49,608 bases of DNA from Flavobacteriales bacterium (GCA_013373595.1 JABXHO010000028.1:1-49608); one strand, 5' to 3'. Counted from the stretch's first letter, positions 1-8,740 are shown. Notes: a model not told the origin generated them from the sequence alone. Made by a program: numbers and translations.

Positions 1-63
1 TCAGTTGGTTAGAGCGCCGGATTCATAACCCGGAGGTCGGGAGTTCAAATCTCCCTCTCGCTA
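1..63 (+). tRNA. tRNA-Met (CAT), elongator type, 5' end cut off by the window
   Basis: The window opens inside a tRNA: part of the D arm, an anticodon loop TTCATAA with anticodon CAT, a variable loop, a perfect T arm (GGGAG/CTCCC around TTCAAAT at 39-55), the 3' acceptor strand TCTCGCT and discriminator A. CCA is not encoded. About ten 5' bases are missing. The anticodon stem lacks the three G-C pairs of initiator tRNA, so elongator Met is preferred; a lysidine-modified Ile tRNA also has CAT and cannot be fully excluded from the sequence. Confidence 0.93.
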
Positions 64-64
64 C

Positions 65-91
65 AAAAGACGACTTTAGGTCGTCTTTTTT
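65..91 (+). terminator. Rho-independent terminator of tRNA-Met
   Basis: AAGACGAC and GTCGTCTT form a perfect 8-bp stem around a short loop and run straight into a T tract. It begins two bases after the tRNA end, so it terminates the tRNA transcript. Confidence 0.85.
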
Positions 92-331
92 GCTTTCGGG
101 AGATTAGAAGCGGCTCTAACGTTTCACTTTGTGGCTGCCTTCGGCGGTGCTTCTCGAATGCAGTGCATTCTCTTCTCTGGCTACTTAAAATTTAAACAAT
201 CCTTTACGGGATCGTTTTTTTGTTAGGTATTGTCTTGATGCTAGCGCATCGGCTTCTCTCATTACAAAAGTTAGATTCTCGTCTGGTCGGATTTTTTTTG
301 CTTTTAGTAATTCGTCAAAATTGTCGGAATC
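92..331. other. Non-coding stretch with two degenerate hairpin/T-tract units
   Basis: I see no credible gene here. Two short palindromes, GAATGCAGTGCATTC (156-170) and GATGCTAGCGCATC (237-250), are each followed by a similar CTTCTCT...TAC segment and then an A-rich start, a weak hairpin and a run of seven or eight T. The second unit repeats the TACAAAAG...TTTTTTGCTTT frame seen at the real tRNA terminator. They could be remnants of tRNA-terminator duplications or small non-coding RNA units. Confidence 0.4.
194..221 (+). terminator. Candidate weak terminator
   Basis: AACAATCC and GGGATCGTT pair with one mismatch around TTTAC and are followed by seven T. No gene directly upstream needs it, so it may belong to a decayed or unrecognised small RNA. 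Confidence 0.4.
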
Positions 332-360
332 AAAAAAAAGGAGTACAAAATGTACCCCTT
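332..360 (-). terminator. Terminator of the oligoendopeptidase gene
   Basis: Read on the minus strand, AAGGGGTAC/GTACTCCTT pair with one mismatch around a short loop and run into eight T. It lies just downstream of the peptidase stop codon. Confidence 0.75.
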
Positions 361-388
361 CAGTTTATTTGGTCTCTTCTCCTTATCG

Positions 389-2104
389 TTATTGCAATTT
401 TTCTAACTCTTCATCAATAAAGTCTGCCAATTTTAAGATATGCGACTCACTAAAATTGAACTCAATACCGGCTGTCGAGTAAATTTCAGGAATGGATTTC
501 GTGTAAGCCAGCTTCAACGCCTCTTTGTAATCATGGATGGCTTGTTGCTTGTTTTTTAGGCTATTCATCCAAACACCAAGTGCTCCCAATTGCGCAATTC
601 CATATTCTATGTAATAGAAGGGAACCTCAAAAATGTGTAGTTGACGCTGCCAGGACGTTGCTTGAATATCTTCATAACCAGAATAATCAACTAAACTAGT
701 TCCGTATTCTTTGCTGAGAGAAATCCATTTTTCGGTGCGTTCATCGCGCGTGTGCGTGTGGTTCACATATAACCAATGCTGGAATTCATCTACTTGAGCA
801 ATCCAAGGAAGTAAAATCAATACAGTTTCCAACTGCTCACGTTTTGCACGAGTGAAGTCTTCTTTATTTGGGTAAAACTCGTTCCATTCCTCCATGGTCA
901 ATAATTCCATCGACATCGACGCCAATTCAGCGACTTCCGACGGAAGATTTTTGAAGCCTGTCAATTCGAGATCGCGACTTAGGAAAGAATGAACGGCATG
1001 TCCGCCTTCGTGTACCATTGTCACCAAATCTCGGTGCGATCCAACAGCATTCATGAAAATAAATGGAACACCAATTTCATAAAGCGGGTAGTTGTATCCT
1101 CCTGGCGCTTTTCCTTTCTTCGAAGCGAGGTCCAAATGCTCCATGTTTTCCATTGTTGCCAAACACTCAGCGAAATAAGGATCAACCTTATCGAACATCT
1201 TGATGGTTCCTGAAAGTAATTCTTTGTCTGTTTCGAATGGCTTAAGTGGCGCTTTTCCTTCTGGATCAACATCCAAATCCCAAGGTTTGAATTTATCTTT
1301 TCCGAGGAGATCCAATTTCTTTTGTTTGATCGACTTCACGATCGGAACAATGACTTTTTTCACAGATGTATGGAAATCTTCGCAATCACTCACGGAATAA
1401 TCGAATCGGCCCATTGCTTCCATTTTGTAGTCTCGGAAGTTCTCAAATCCTGCATTTACGGCTACTTGGTGACGCTTTTTGATCAAGCTATCAATTAAGT
1501 CGTTGAACTTTTCGAAATCTTCACGACGACGTGCAGCAATCTTTTCGAAAATTTCTTTACGAACTGATTCATCCGTTTCTTTCAGAAATAACGCCGCTTT
1601 TTGCATCGTTAAAGTCTCGCCATCGTGTTCAATGCTTTGTGCTGCGGACAATGCTCCAAACTTCTGACTTTCCTCTGCAATTTCTGAGATGATCTTTACG
1701 TTTTCTTCACGGTACAACTCCAATGCTTTACGCACTTTTCTGAACATGATAAAGTAATCGCTTTGACCTTCCAATTCTTTCGCAAAAGGGGAGGAGGCCA
1801 ATTTTTGATTGAGTTTATCTTCCAACGGAGCCATTTTGGGCTGAATTTCCGTCACGAAGAACATGTACGACTTGTTCAAGTCTTCATCTGTTGTGTCAAT
1901 GGTCATTTTGATGTAACGCCAAGCAGCATTTTCCTCTAGAACAGCATCCAATTCACTTTGGTCGCTCAACCACTGCTTAAAATCGGCCAATGTATCAATT
2001 GGGCGTTCCAGTAAATCGTTGTAATATTTCTCGATGGATTCCCAACTGTCAATCGTTAAGTCTTTTGCTATAAAATGGCGCTCTGGTTTACTAATGTTCA
2101 TCAT
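389..2104 (-). CDS. pepF: M3 family oligoendopeptidase F-like zinc metallopeptidase
   Basis: Cytosolic zinc peptidase that would cut short peptides, as in the M3B oligoendopeptidase F family. The 571-residue protein carries the zinc site HEGGH at about residues 365-369, in the context MVHEGGHAVHSF typical of M3 peptidases, with the downstream acidic ligand region (ELASMSMELL) about 25 residues later. There is no signal peptide or membrane segment, and length matches the family. Two adjacent ATG codons open the frame (MMN); either could start. It is separated from the upstream DUF5606 gene by a terminator, so it is probably transcribed alone and ends at its own terminator. Family call is firm; exact substrate is not visible. 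Confidence 0.93.
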   Translation of the reverse strand: MMNISKPERHFIAKDLTIDSWESIEKYYNDLLERPIDTLADFKQWLSDQSELDAVLEENAAWRYIKMTIDTTDEDLNKSYMFFVTEIQPKMAPLEDKLNQKLASSPFAKELEGQSDYFIMFRKVRKALELYREENVKIISEIAEESQKFGALSAAQSIEHDGETLTMQKAALFLKETDESVRKEIFEKIAARRREDFEKFNDLIDSLIKKRHQVAVNAGFENFRDYKMEAMGRFDYSVSDCEDFHTSVKKVIVPIVKSIKQKKLDLLGKDKFKPWDLDVDPEGKAPLKPFETDKELLSGTIKMFDKVDPYFAECLATMENMEHLDLASKKGKAPGGYNYPLYEIGVPFIFMNAVGSHRDLVTMVHEGGHAVHSFLSRDLELTGFKNLPSEVAELASMSMELLTMEEWNEFYPNKEDFTRAKREQLETVLILLPWIAQVDEFQHWLYVNHTHTRDERTEKWISLSKEYGTSLVDYSGYEDIQATSWQRQLHIFEVPFYYIEYGIAQLGALGVWMNSLKNKQQAIHDYKEALKLAYTKSIPEIYSTAGIEFNFSESHILKLADFIDEELEKLQ

Positions 2105-2111
2105 ATTGTCT

Positions 2112-2175
2112 CAAAAAAAAATCTTGATTTCAATTCCATTCGTCTTTAATAGAGGATTTGGAGCTGAAATCAAGA
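2112..2175 (-). terminator. Terminator of the DUF5606 gene
   Basis: TCTTGATTTCA and TGAAATCAAGA, extended by TCC/GGA beyond a 2-nt mismatch, form a long stem with a loop of about 22 nt. On the minus strand the stem runs into a T tract of eight or more. It sits between the DUF5606 stop and the peptidase start. Confidence 0.8.
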
Positions 2176-2198
2176 TCGTATGAATGTGTTATTCGGTG

Positions 2199-2720
2199 TT
2201 ACTTATCCTCGCTTTTCTTTTTAGCGGCAGGCTTCTTTTTCTCACCCGATTTTTTTGTTTCTTTCTTTTCTTCCTTCTTTTCGGTTGCTTCTTCCTCTTT
2301 TGCCTCTGGAGTTGTTTCTTCCTCAGCTTCCTCTTCAGATGGCTCCAAGTTTCCAGACTTCAACAACATGTTGTACCATTGAATCAATTTCTTGATATCA
2401 GAAGGGTAAACACGCTCTTCGTCGTAATTAGGAATAATTTCTGAAACAAACTCAAGCAATATGGTCATGTCTTCCTTGTGGGATGGTGCTTCTTTCCCAT
2501 CTTGTTTCTCGTAGATGTCAGCAAAAATCTCTTTTAACGGGCGATCTCCCTCGTAGGTGTAAATACTGATATCTTCCAAAGCAGAAATTCGATCAGTTGC
2601 ATACGCTGGGAAACGTTTTTTCTCCGTGATGGATTCAACAATAATGCTGTTTTTCCCTTGTGCGATCACCTTGTAAAGTCCTGGTCGTCCTGAAATCGAA
2701 ATAATACCTGATAAATCCAT
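2199..2720 (-). CDS. DUF5606-like conserved Bacteroidota protein
   Basis: A 173-residue protein with a compact N-terminal part opening MDLSGIISISGRPGLYKV, followed by helices to about residue 125 and then a low-complexity tail rich in Glu and Lys (about 128-173). The N-terminal pattern matches, from memory, the DUF5606 family found widely in Bacteroidota; its function is not known. No signal peptide, so probably cytosolic. The charged tail may be disordered and bind nucleic acid or protein, but this is only inference. It has its own terminator and a TAnnTTTG box about 20 bases upstream, suggesting a monocistronic unit. Confidence 0.85.
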   Translation of the reverse strand: MDLSGIISISGRPGLYKVIAQGKNSIIVESITEKKRFPAYATDRISALEDISIYTYEGDRPLKEIFADIYEKQDGKEAPSHKEDMTILLEFVSEIIPNYDEERVYPSDIKKLIQWYNMLLKSGNLEPSEEEAEEETTPEAKEEEATEKKEEKKETKKSGEKKKPAAKKKSEDK

Positions 2721-2740
2721 ATTGTTTAGTTTGTGAGGAG

Positions 2741-2748
2741 CAAAAATA
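2741..2748 (-). promoter_or_regulatory. Candidate Bacteroidota -7 box for the DUF5606 gene
   Basis: The minus strand reads TATTTTTG, an exact match to TAnnTTTG, 20 bases before the ATG. No clear -33 TTG is seen at the usual spacing. Confidence 0.4.
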
Positions 2749-2767
2749 GAAATTCTTTGAACATCTA

Positions 2768-5311
2768 TTACATTCTCACGATTTTCGATTGAAATACTCC
2801 GCTTTTGGTTGAGATCAACACAATGTAGAGACCTGGCGTAACTGCCCGAACGTCATAACCTTGCCCTGAAACGTAGTTTAAAGTAGTTCGCTTTCCGAGG
2901 GCGTCAATCAATTCTATACTTTGGATTGGAAGATCCGACTGTACGCTAAAAAAATCACTAACGGGATTCGGATGAAGTTTCACCGATGTGGTGCTTGCTT
3001 CATCCAAACTCAATGTGAGTGTTATAGGATTTGTTTCGGCAACACAACCATCAGGACTCGTTGCATAGCAAGTGTAGGTTCCAAATGGAGATGACACAGT
3101 AAGTTGTGCATTCGTTTCTCCGGGCAAATCGTTTCCGTTTAACGTCCACTGGTAATCGTGCGTAGAGTTCGTAAATAATGTGTCACCCACCCATGTAATT
3201 GGATCGATAAATGGAACTTCAAATTGAGAAATTGCAAGGGTGTCCGTGTAATGAATGCAGCCTCTGTCATCAAAAACAATCGCCGAGTAATTACCAACAG
3301 TGTCGACGGTAAGCGGAGAAGTAGTTCCTCCATTCGACCAATTAACGGTTGGTATGGTTTGAGTAGATGAAAGTGCAATATCAATGGGATCTTCACAAAT
3401 CCCCAGAGGTCCAACAAAAGACGTCGTGTAATTTGTGGCTAATAAAAGATCGAGTGCATGAACTTTTCCATGTCCGTAGCCATAATTAGGCAGGGAACCT
3501 GTGAAACTATCGCTGAATGCCGTATTGATCAAATCTGTTTTGAAATCGTTGTAGGTCGCATTACTGCATTTTTCTAGATAGAGTGCAGCTACTCCTGCTA
3601 CAAGAGGAGATGACATGGAAGTACCGCTATTACGCATGTGCAATAATCCAGAATCGAGAACTACGTAGGCTTGAGGAATCGTTTGTACCCACAACGGAGC
3701 TGCAGCCAGAGAAACTTCGCCAGCAGCCGAAACGTCGGGTTTTACTACGTTATGTCGATTCGGTCCTTTACTTGATTTCAGGGCTAATTTCCCTGGGGGA
3801 TTCAAGCCTGGACTCAAATATTGGTTTCCATTTCCATCGATATGACCTAGGCGGTTTTGAACATTTCCTACGGAAATTACCTTTTCGGAACAATTCCATC
3901 CTGAAACGATAGACTGCAAGGAATCTGGCATAATGTAATTGGCAATATCGGGGAATTGAGCTACGGTGGGGATCGTTGTTTCCATGTCGTTGTATCCGTG
4001 CCACGAACCGCTCCAAATATCAAACGCTCCTGAATTGGTTGCGTTGAATCGAAAAAGGTAGTCAGTAGAATCGATTTGCCAAAAGAGGACTTGCATGTTA
4101 AAATTAGATCCTACTTGCTCAGGGTAACATTCTATAATGGCGAGGACATCATTATTCTCACTCCAAATGGTATCGTAAATGACCGTTCCAACTGTGGGAA
4201 GAGCAGTATGGAATCCTGTTGTACCGCGTAATTCGTAATCTGGACCTGCTTTATCTGCCGAAAAACTAAATTCGAAGGTTGCATCACTCAAGTCTGACCA
4301 AAGGTCGAAGTAAATCGTATTGGCCCCAAACATCGCTGCTGGATTCGTTTTGAACCAAACAAATGAAGTATCAGAAGTGACATTATTATGCAAATGTGCT
4401 TTTCCACTTAATCCAGAATTTCCTGCTGCGGCAACAATAATTCGTCCGGGCTGGCTATCGAGCATGGCTTCCATCGCTTCAGACGCAGGATCGTTTCCAT
4501 CATGACTCCCAAAATAAGTTCCAAGACTTAGGTTCACAACTGCAGGCTTCCCTAAACTGTCGGCTACCTTAAAAATATAATCACAGGCATCCGCAATGGT
4601 TAAACTCCAGTTCGGTCCTCCCAAGTTACTTTCTACAATAATAATGTCTGATTCAGGAGCCATTCCTTTCATGCGACCGTTTGCACGTGCATTTCCCGAA
4701 CCAAATCCAGCCACAGTTGTTCCATGACTGTGATCATCCATACTTGTACACGTGCCATTATTGATGGCAGAACTGTCCCAAACTACGCCGTATCCGTATG
4801 TTCCGGGCGAAGGTCCTCCCGTTAAGGAGTGATCCCAATAACGTAGTACGCGAGTCGATCCATCTTCATTTTTAAAGTCCTCGTGATTGAAATCAATTCC
4901 TGTATCCACATACCCGATAATCACATCTTTTCCTGTAAATGGTGTTTGTAATCCGCCAACTCCTGCATGCACTTCTTCTACGTGATGTGCAACACGAGCA
5001 GTATCCGCCAGTAATACAGGTGGAGCCGTTTCGAAATAGAAGTTGGTAATCTTCTGATCGCGCATGGCATCATCAATCCATGTTGGAGTAGTTGTGATAA
5101 ATAGCCAATCTTTCGTGCTGTATTTTACTGTTTGATTATCGGTGCGTAACGCATTTCTATTTTGATCGTTATTTGGAACACAAAAAGTCGTTGGAGCATG
5201 GGGAGCGGTGCGTAAGACTTCGTTAAAACCGAACTTTTGTGCAAAACTAGTAACGGGAGATACTACAATAAGCAGAAGGACGAGAGGGAAGTAGAGTAGT
5301 TTGTTTACCAT
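2768..5311 (-). CDS. Secreted S8 (subtilisin-like) serine peptidase with T9SS type A sorting domain
   Basis: Extracellular or surface serine protease. Order of parts: signal peptide (about 1-24, ending TSFA-Q), propeptide-like region, then an S8 domain with Asp136 in GYVDTGIDFNHEDF, His196 in DDHSHGTTVAGF and Ser565 in NSGTSMSSPLVAG. The His-Ser gap is long because of a beta-rich insert of about 170 residues (about 300-470), a layout seen in larger subtilases. A beta-sandwich linker follows, then a C-terminal type A sorting domain (about 779-847) starting LHPNPVSDFF and ending in a basic residue, so export by the type IX system and cell-surface attachment are expected. It is divergent to another subtilase, 119 bp away. 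Confidence 0.93.
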   Translation of the reverse strand: MVNKLLYFPLVLLLIVVSPVTSFAQKFGFNEVLRTAPHAPTTFCVPNNDQNRNALRTDNQTVKYSTKDWLFITTTPTWIDDAMRDQKITNFYFETAPPVLLADTARVAHHVEEVHAGVGGLQTPFTGKDVIIGYVDTGIDFNHEDFKNEDGSTRVLRYWDHSLTGGPSPGTYGYGVVWDSSAINNGTCTSMDDHSHGTTVAGFGSGNARANGRMKGMAPESDIIIVESNLGGPNWSLTIADACDYIFKVADSLGKPAVVNLSLGTYFGSHDGNDPASEAMEAMLDSQPGRIIVAAAGNSGLSGKAHLHNNVTSDTSFVWFKTNPAAMFGANTIYFDLWSDLSDATFEFSFSADKAGPDYELRGTTGFHTALPTVGTVIYDTIWSENNDVLAIIECYPEQVGSNFNMQVLFWQIDSTDYLFRFNATNSGAFDIWSGSWHGYNDMETTIPTVAQFPDIANYIMPDSLQSIVSGWNCSEKVISVGNVQNRLGHIDGNGNQYLSPGLNPPGKLALKSSKGPNRHNVVKPDVSAAGEVSLAAAPLWVQTIPQAYVVLDSGLLHMRNSGTSMSSPLVAGVAALYLEKCSNATYNDFKTDLINTAFSDSFTGSLPNYGYGHGKVHALDLLLATNYTTSFVGPLGICEDPIDIALSSTQTIPTVNWSNGGTTSPLTVDTVGNYSAIVFDDRGCIHYTDTLAISQFEVPFIDPITWVGDTLFTNSTHDYQWTLNGNDLPGETNAQLTVSSPFGTYTCYATSPDGCVAETNPITLTLSLDEASTTSVKLHPNPVSDFFSVQSDLPIQSIELIDALGKRTTLNYVSGQGYDVRAVTPGLYIVLISTKSGVFQSKIVRM

Positions 5312-5430
5312 TTGTCAGTAAAATTTACCTTAAAACGTAAATATCGACCATACTGGGAATTTCTCCTAGCAAATCGACGAATTAATTCTAAATTTACAGT
5401 TATATCAAATTCAAAAACAAGAATTCCATT

Positions 5431-7164
5431 ATGAAAAAACACATCATAACGTTATCAATGAGCATCTTCGCTTTTGGTATCACAAACATGTTGTATGCGC
5501 AAGATGTTGATAAGGATGTATTAAACTGGTACAACGGAAAAGGTGCCGGAATGCAAACCGAAAAGGCTTATAAGAAATTAAAAAAGCGTGATTCGAAAAC
5601 AGTTGTTGTTGCTATTATTGATTCTGGAATCGATATTGAGCACGAAGATTTGGAAGGGAAAATCTGGGTAAACACAGACGAAATTCCAAATAACGGAATC
5701 GACGATGATAACAATGGTTATGTTGATGATGTTCATGGATGGAACTTCTTAGGAAATTCTTCAGGTGAAAACGCGAATGCAATGCGTTTGGAGCGTACTC
5801 GTCTTATTGCAAAAATGCAGGATAAGTTCGAAGATGTTGATGAAAACACTTTGTCTGCTTCAGAAAAAGAAGAATATGCATTGTACCAAAAGATGTCTGA
5901 AGAGTTGGAAGCTGAGCGTACTTCGTACGGTCGTGCTATAGCTTACTTCGGTATGATCAACGGAATGATTGATGCAACTCCTGAAACCTTGAACGGAATC
6001 ATGGGGAAAAGCAATCCAACGGTATCTGAAATCGAAGAGAAGATTTCTGAGTTGAATAAAGAATTGAATAGTCTTGAAAAAGAATATGAAAAAAAGGAAG
6101 ATGAAGCGACAGCGAAGAAATTGGCTGAAGTTGAAAACAACCGCGACCTTTTGGATTTCTCAAGACAAGTAGTTGCTGGAGAATTGACAAAAGAACAAAT
6201 GAATGATCGTATCGAAATGTTCCAAGGAATGATTGATACGCATCACAATGTTGACTTTGACGGTCGTGCAATTGTTGGTGACAATCCAGATGATTTCTCA
6301 GATGTAAACTACGGAAACAACGACGTTGAAGGACCAGATGCATTGCACGGTACTCACGTTGGTGGTATTGTAGGAGCAGTTCGTGGAAACGGTCTTGGTG
6401 GAGACGGTGTAGCAAACGATGTTTTGTTGATGTCACTTCGTGCTGTTCCAGATGGAGATGAGTTCGATAAAGATATCGCCTTGGCTATTCGTTACGCAGT
6501 AGATAATGGTGCAAGCATCATTAACATGTCTTTCGGAAAAGCATACTCGCCTCACCAAAAAGAAGTTTACGATGCTTTTGCATACGCTGATTCAAAAGGT
6601 GTGTTGTGTATTCACGCAGCAGGAAACGACAATGCAGACGTAGATGTTACTCCAAACTTCCCAACGTCAATGTATCCTTTCCAAACAGAGAAATTGGATC
6701 ACTTCATGACAATCGGATCAAGTACAAAAGACTTGAAAAAGAAAGTAATGGTTCCTGCTCCAACAGAGAAAGATCCAGACAAAATGAAGAAAAAGAAAGT
6801 TGGATTCTTGGCCTCTCCATTCTCTAACTACGGTCAAACATCTGTAGATGTATTCGCACCAGGTTCTGAAATTTACAACGCAGTTCCACAAAGCGATTAC
6901 AAAGAGTTGCAAGGAACATCAATGGCTTGCCCAATGGTATCTGGAGTAGCAGCCTTATTAAAGTCTTACTTCCCAGAAATGACAATGAAGGAAATCAAAG
7001 ATGTGATTCTTTCAACAGCAACTCCTTACGCTGGAACAATGCAAGTGAAGCCAGGAACTGACCTTGAAGAGGTTGATTTCGCTAAACTTTCTGTTACAGG
7101 TGGCGTTGTAAACGTTTACGCAGCAGTAAAAGAATGTCTTCGTCTTGAAAAAGCGAAGAAGTAA
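5431..7164 (+). CDS. S8 subtilisin-like peptidase with a large helical insert between catalytic Asp and His
   Basis: Signal peptide (about 1-24, cut after YAQ) followed by a subtilase domain with Asp64 in IIDSGIDIEHEDL, His306 in HGTHVGGIVGAV, the oxyanion-side Asn in AAGNDN and Ser497 in LQGTSMACPMVSG. The Asp-His spacing is about 240 residues, where 30-60 is usual; the extra part (about 100-290) is charged and predicted helical, rich in Glu/Lys heptad-like runs, so probably a coiled coil. No T9SS sorting domain is seen at the C-terminus, so it may remain periplasmic. A strong terminator follows. The whole catalytic set is intact, so it should be active; the insert might act as a built-in inhibitor or partner-binding arm, which is inference. 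Confidence 0.92.
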   Translation: MKKHIITLSMSIFAFGITNMLYAQDVDKDVLNWYNGKGAGMQTEKAYKKLKKRDSKTVVVAIIDSGIDIEHEDLEGKIWVNTDEIPNNGIDDDNNGYVDDVHGWNFLGNSSGENANAMRLERTRLIAKMQDKFEDVDENTLSASEKEEYALYQKMSEELEAERTSYGRAIAYFGMINGMIDATPETLNGIMGKSNPTVSEIEEKISELNKELNSLEKEYEKKEDEATAKKLAEVENNRDLLDFSRQVVAGELTKEQMNDRIEMFQGMIDTHHNVDFDGRAIVGDNPDDFSDVNYGNNDVEGPDALHGTHVGGIVGAVRGNGLGGDGVANDVLLMSLRAVPDGDEFDKDIALAIRYAVDNGASIINMSFGKAYSPHQKEVYDAFAYADSKGVLCIHAAGNDNADVDVTPNFPTSMYPFQTEKLDHFMTIGSSTKDLKKKVMVPAPTEKDPDKMKKKKVGFLASPFSNYGQTSVDVFAPGSEIYNAVPQSDYKELQGTSMACPMVSGVAALLKSYFPEMTMKEIKDVILSTATPYAGTMQVKPGTDLEEVDFAKLSVTGGVVNVYAAVKECLRLEKAKK

Positions 7165-7189
7165 ATTCTAAATCAAATAGATTAACTTT

Positions 7190-7226
7190 AATCCCGACTT
7201 CGATTTTCGAACGTCGGGATTTTTTA
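7190..7226 (+). terminator. Terminator of the second subtilase gene
   Basis: AATCCCGAC and GTCGGGATT form a perfect 9-bp stem followed by a T tract. It ends about 12 bases before the next start codon, so that gene would depend on read-through or an unseen promoter. Confidence 0.85.
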
Positions 7227-7237
7227 TTTCAATAAAT

Positions 7238-7708
7238 ATGAAAACTGTATTCGCTCTTATTTGCTTGGGGTTTGTCTTGGTTGCTGCAAAACCAAAGCCG
7301 TATTCTGATTTGGATCTGTTGGTAGATGAATGGCATCAGGCCGCTTCCGACGCTGATTTTGATGCCTATTTTGGCGCGATGAAAGACAATTTCGTGTTTC
7401 TAGGAACGGCTCCGGGCGAACGCTGGACAAAGGAAGAATTCGCTGAATTTTGCAAACCCTATTTTGGTAGAGGAACCGCGTGGGACTTCAAAGCAAGTAA
7501 TCGCCATTGGCAAACTTCTAAAAATGGTAAAATCGCTTGGTTCGATGAAGATTTAGATACGTGGATGCGTGGCTGTCGCGGAAGTGGAATACTCGTCAAA
7601 AAGCGGGGAGAGTGGAAAATTGCGTATTACAACTTAACGGTATTGATTGAAAACGAAAAGATTCAATCCTTCATCGAATTGAGAGATCAACCGATAGAGG
7701 AGAAATAA
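7238..7708 (+). CDS. SnoaL/NTF2-like exported protein
   Basis: A 156-residue protein with a short signal sequence (about 1-17) and a single alpha+beta cone fold of the NTF2/SnoaL type: an N-terminal helix with WHQAASDADFDAYFGAM, then GTAPGERWTKEEF and a C-terminal strand pair around RGEWKIAYYNLTVLI. This pattern fits the SnoaL_3/DUF4440 group of small ligand-binding or isomerase-like domains; here no catalytic role can be assigned. It lies just past the terminator of the upstream peptidase. The start is the first ATG after the terminator and gives a good signal peptide. Confidence 0.8.
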   Translation: MKTVFALICLGFVLVAAKPKPYSDLDLLVDEWHQAASDADFDAYFGAMKDNFVFLGTAPGERWTKEEFAEFCKPYFGRGTAWDFKASNRHWQTSKNGKIAWFDEDLDTWMRGCRGSGILVKKRGEWKIAYYNLTVLIENEKIQSFIELRDQPIEEK

Positions 7709-7716
7709 ATGGAAGT

Positions 7717-7917
7717 TTAAATCAAGGTGATAATCAAATTGGAGAACAAGCGCTCTTTTTCCTTGTTTTTTAGTTCACGTGCCTTAGCCAATCCTTTTGA
7801 ATACCACTTCAAGCATTCGTGTTCATCGCCACATTTGATGGCATTATTTCCCATTTCCTCGTACACACTTAAATCGGTAGTAGGGAAGTGTACTGCTGAA
7901 ATTTCCAATGTTTTCAT
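7717..7917 (-). CDS. Small TPR-like protein (66 aa)
   Basis: Short protein whose C-terminal two thirds look like one tetratricopeptide repeat hairpin: YEEMGNNAIKCGDEHECLKW followed by YSKGLAKAREL and a Lys/Glu-rich helix. It has no signal peptide. It is convergent to the NTF2-like gene with a nine-base gap. The amino-acid pattern looks selected rather than random, but the frame is short, so it could also be the remnant of a larger TPR protein. No function can be assigned. Confidence 0.5.
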   Translation of the reverse strand: MKTLEISAVHFPTTDLSVYEEMGNNAIKCGDEHECLKWYSKGLAKARELKNKEKERLFSNLIITLI

Positions 7918-8028
7918 GACGTATCCTTTACTTTAACAAAGGTCAGGATCGTTTATTGAAATTGTATTCAGGAAACAATAAGCTTCGAATAATTGTGTGT
8001 TAAGGGAGTATGAAGTTGAATTTTGAGA

Positions 8029-8598
8029 CTAAATGTTAGACATTAACGTTTGCGCAATTTCAATCGCTTGTTTTTTATTCTCTTCGTTATCGTTTGAGGT
8101 CTGTACGTGTACATGGAAAAGATATCCCGATTCTAGAAATGACAATTGTGACATATCAGTTCCCCAAATTGCTTTCTCACCAACGCTACTAATGTCTTCA
8201 CCATCCTCATATACTTTGATCGAACGATCATACATGGCTTCGTTGGCCTCAACAACCATCACCACCAACACTTCGCTTGGGTGGTCAATTGTCATCTTTC
8301 TCCCAGCAACTTCCATCTCTTTTTTCACCTTTCCATCTTCCCAACGGAATGAACAGGTAGGGTAAGTATATTTTTTATCTTCTTGCTCAATCTCATAATC
8401 GTTGCTGACCGAACAGATTGTTCGCACATCATTTACTGAAAGTAATTCACAAGGCGAAGAAACAACCAAGGTCGAGCCACTACTTTGCATTTCTTCTACC
8501 ACTTTGTCTGCAATCGTTTCAGGATCTGTTTCTGCTCCACCGCATGACAGTAAAAACAATGAAAGCATACATACAGGAAGGAATAGTTTCTTGGTCAT
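8029..8598 (-). CDS. Uncharacterised lipoprotein with paired-cysteine pattern
   Basis: A 189-residue protein with a lipoprotein signal (LLSC, Cys19), so probably anchored to the outer membrane. The mature part has SPCELLSVNDVRTIC and, later, YPTCSFRWEDGK, a spacing of cysteines and a conserved Cys-x-Phe-x-Trp core that recalls DUF3558-type lipoproteins, though I am not sure of that link. A C-terminal helix (KKQAIEIAQTLM) closes the domain. It is flanked by spacers on both sides and is probably a single-gene unit. Function unknown. Confidence 0.78.
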   Translation of the reverse strand: MTKKLFLPVCMLSLFLLSCGGAETDPETIADKVVEEMQSSGSTLVVSSPCELLSVNDVRTICSVSNDYEIEQEDKKYTYPTCSFRWEDGKVKKEMEVAGRKMTIDHPSEVLVVMVVEANEAMYDRSIKVYEDGEDISSVGEKAIWGTDMSQLSFLESGYLFHVHVQTSNDNEENKKQAIEIAQTLMSNI

Positions 8599-8740
8599 AA
8601 TGATTCGTTTTTGATGTTTGTTACAAGTATATAAAAATGAAAGAAGAGTGAGGTGAGGGAAAACCCTTACCCGAACGAAATCTGTTGATTACATGGTTTC
8701 TTTTCACATAACAACTACTGATAATCCAGAGAAATTCTCC

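Noticed and set aside
220-420. Plus-strand frame of 66 codons near the left end
   Set aside because: It crosses the terminator of the peptidase gene and overlaps its 3' end; composition is simply hydrophobic T-rich translation.
2158-2444. Plus-strand Phe/Ser-rich frames over the DUF5606 gene
   Set aside because: They are the reverse reading of the Glu/Lys-rich tail and have no support as genes.
5999-6436. Minus-strand open frame of 145 codons opposite the second subtilase
   Set aside because: It has low-complexity His/Leu/Arg composition from antisense reading of an acidic, helical coding region; the plus-strand gene has intact catalytic motifs.
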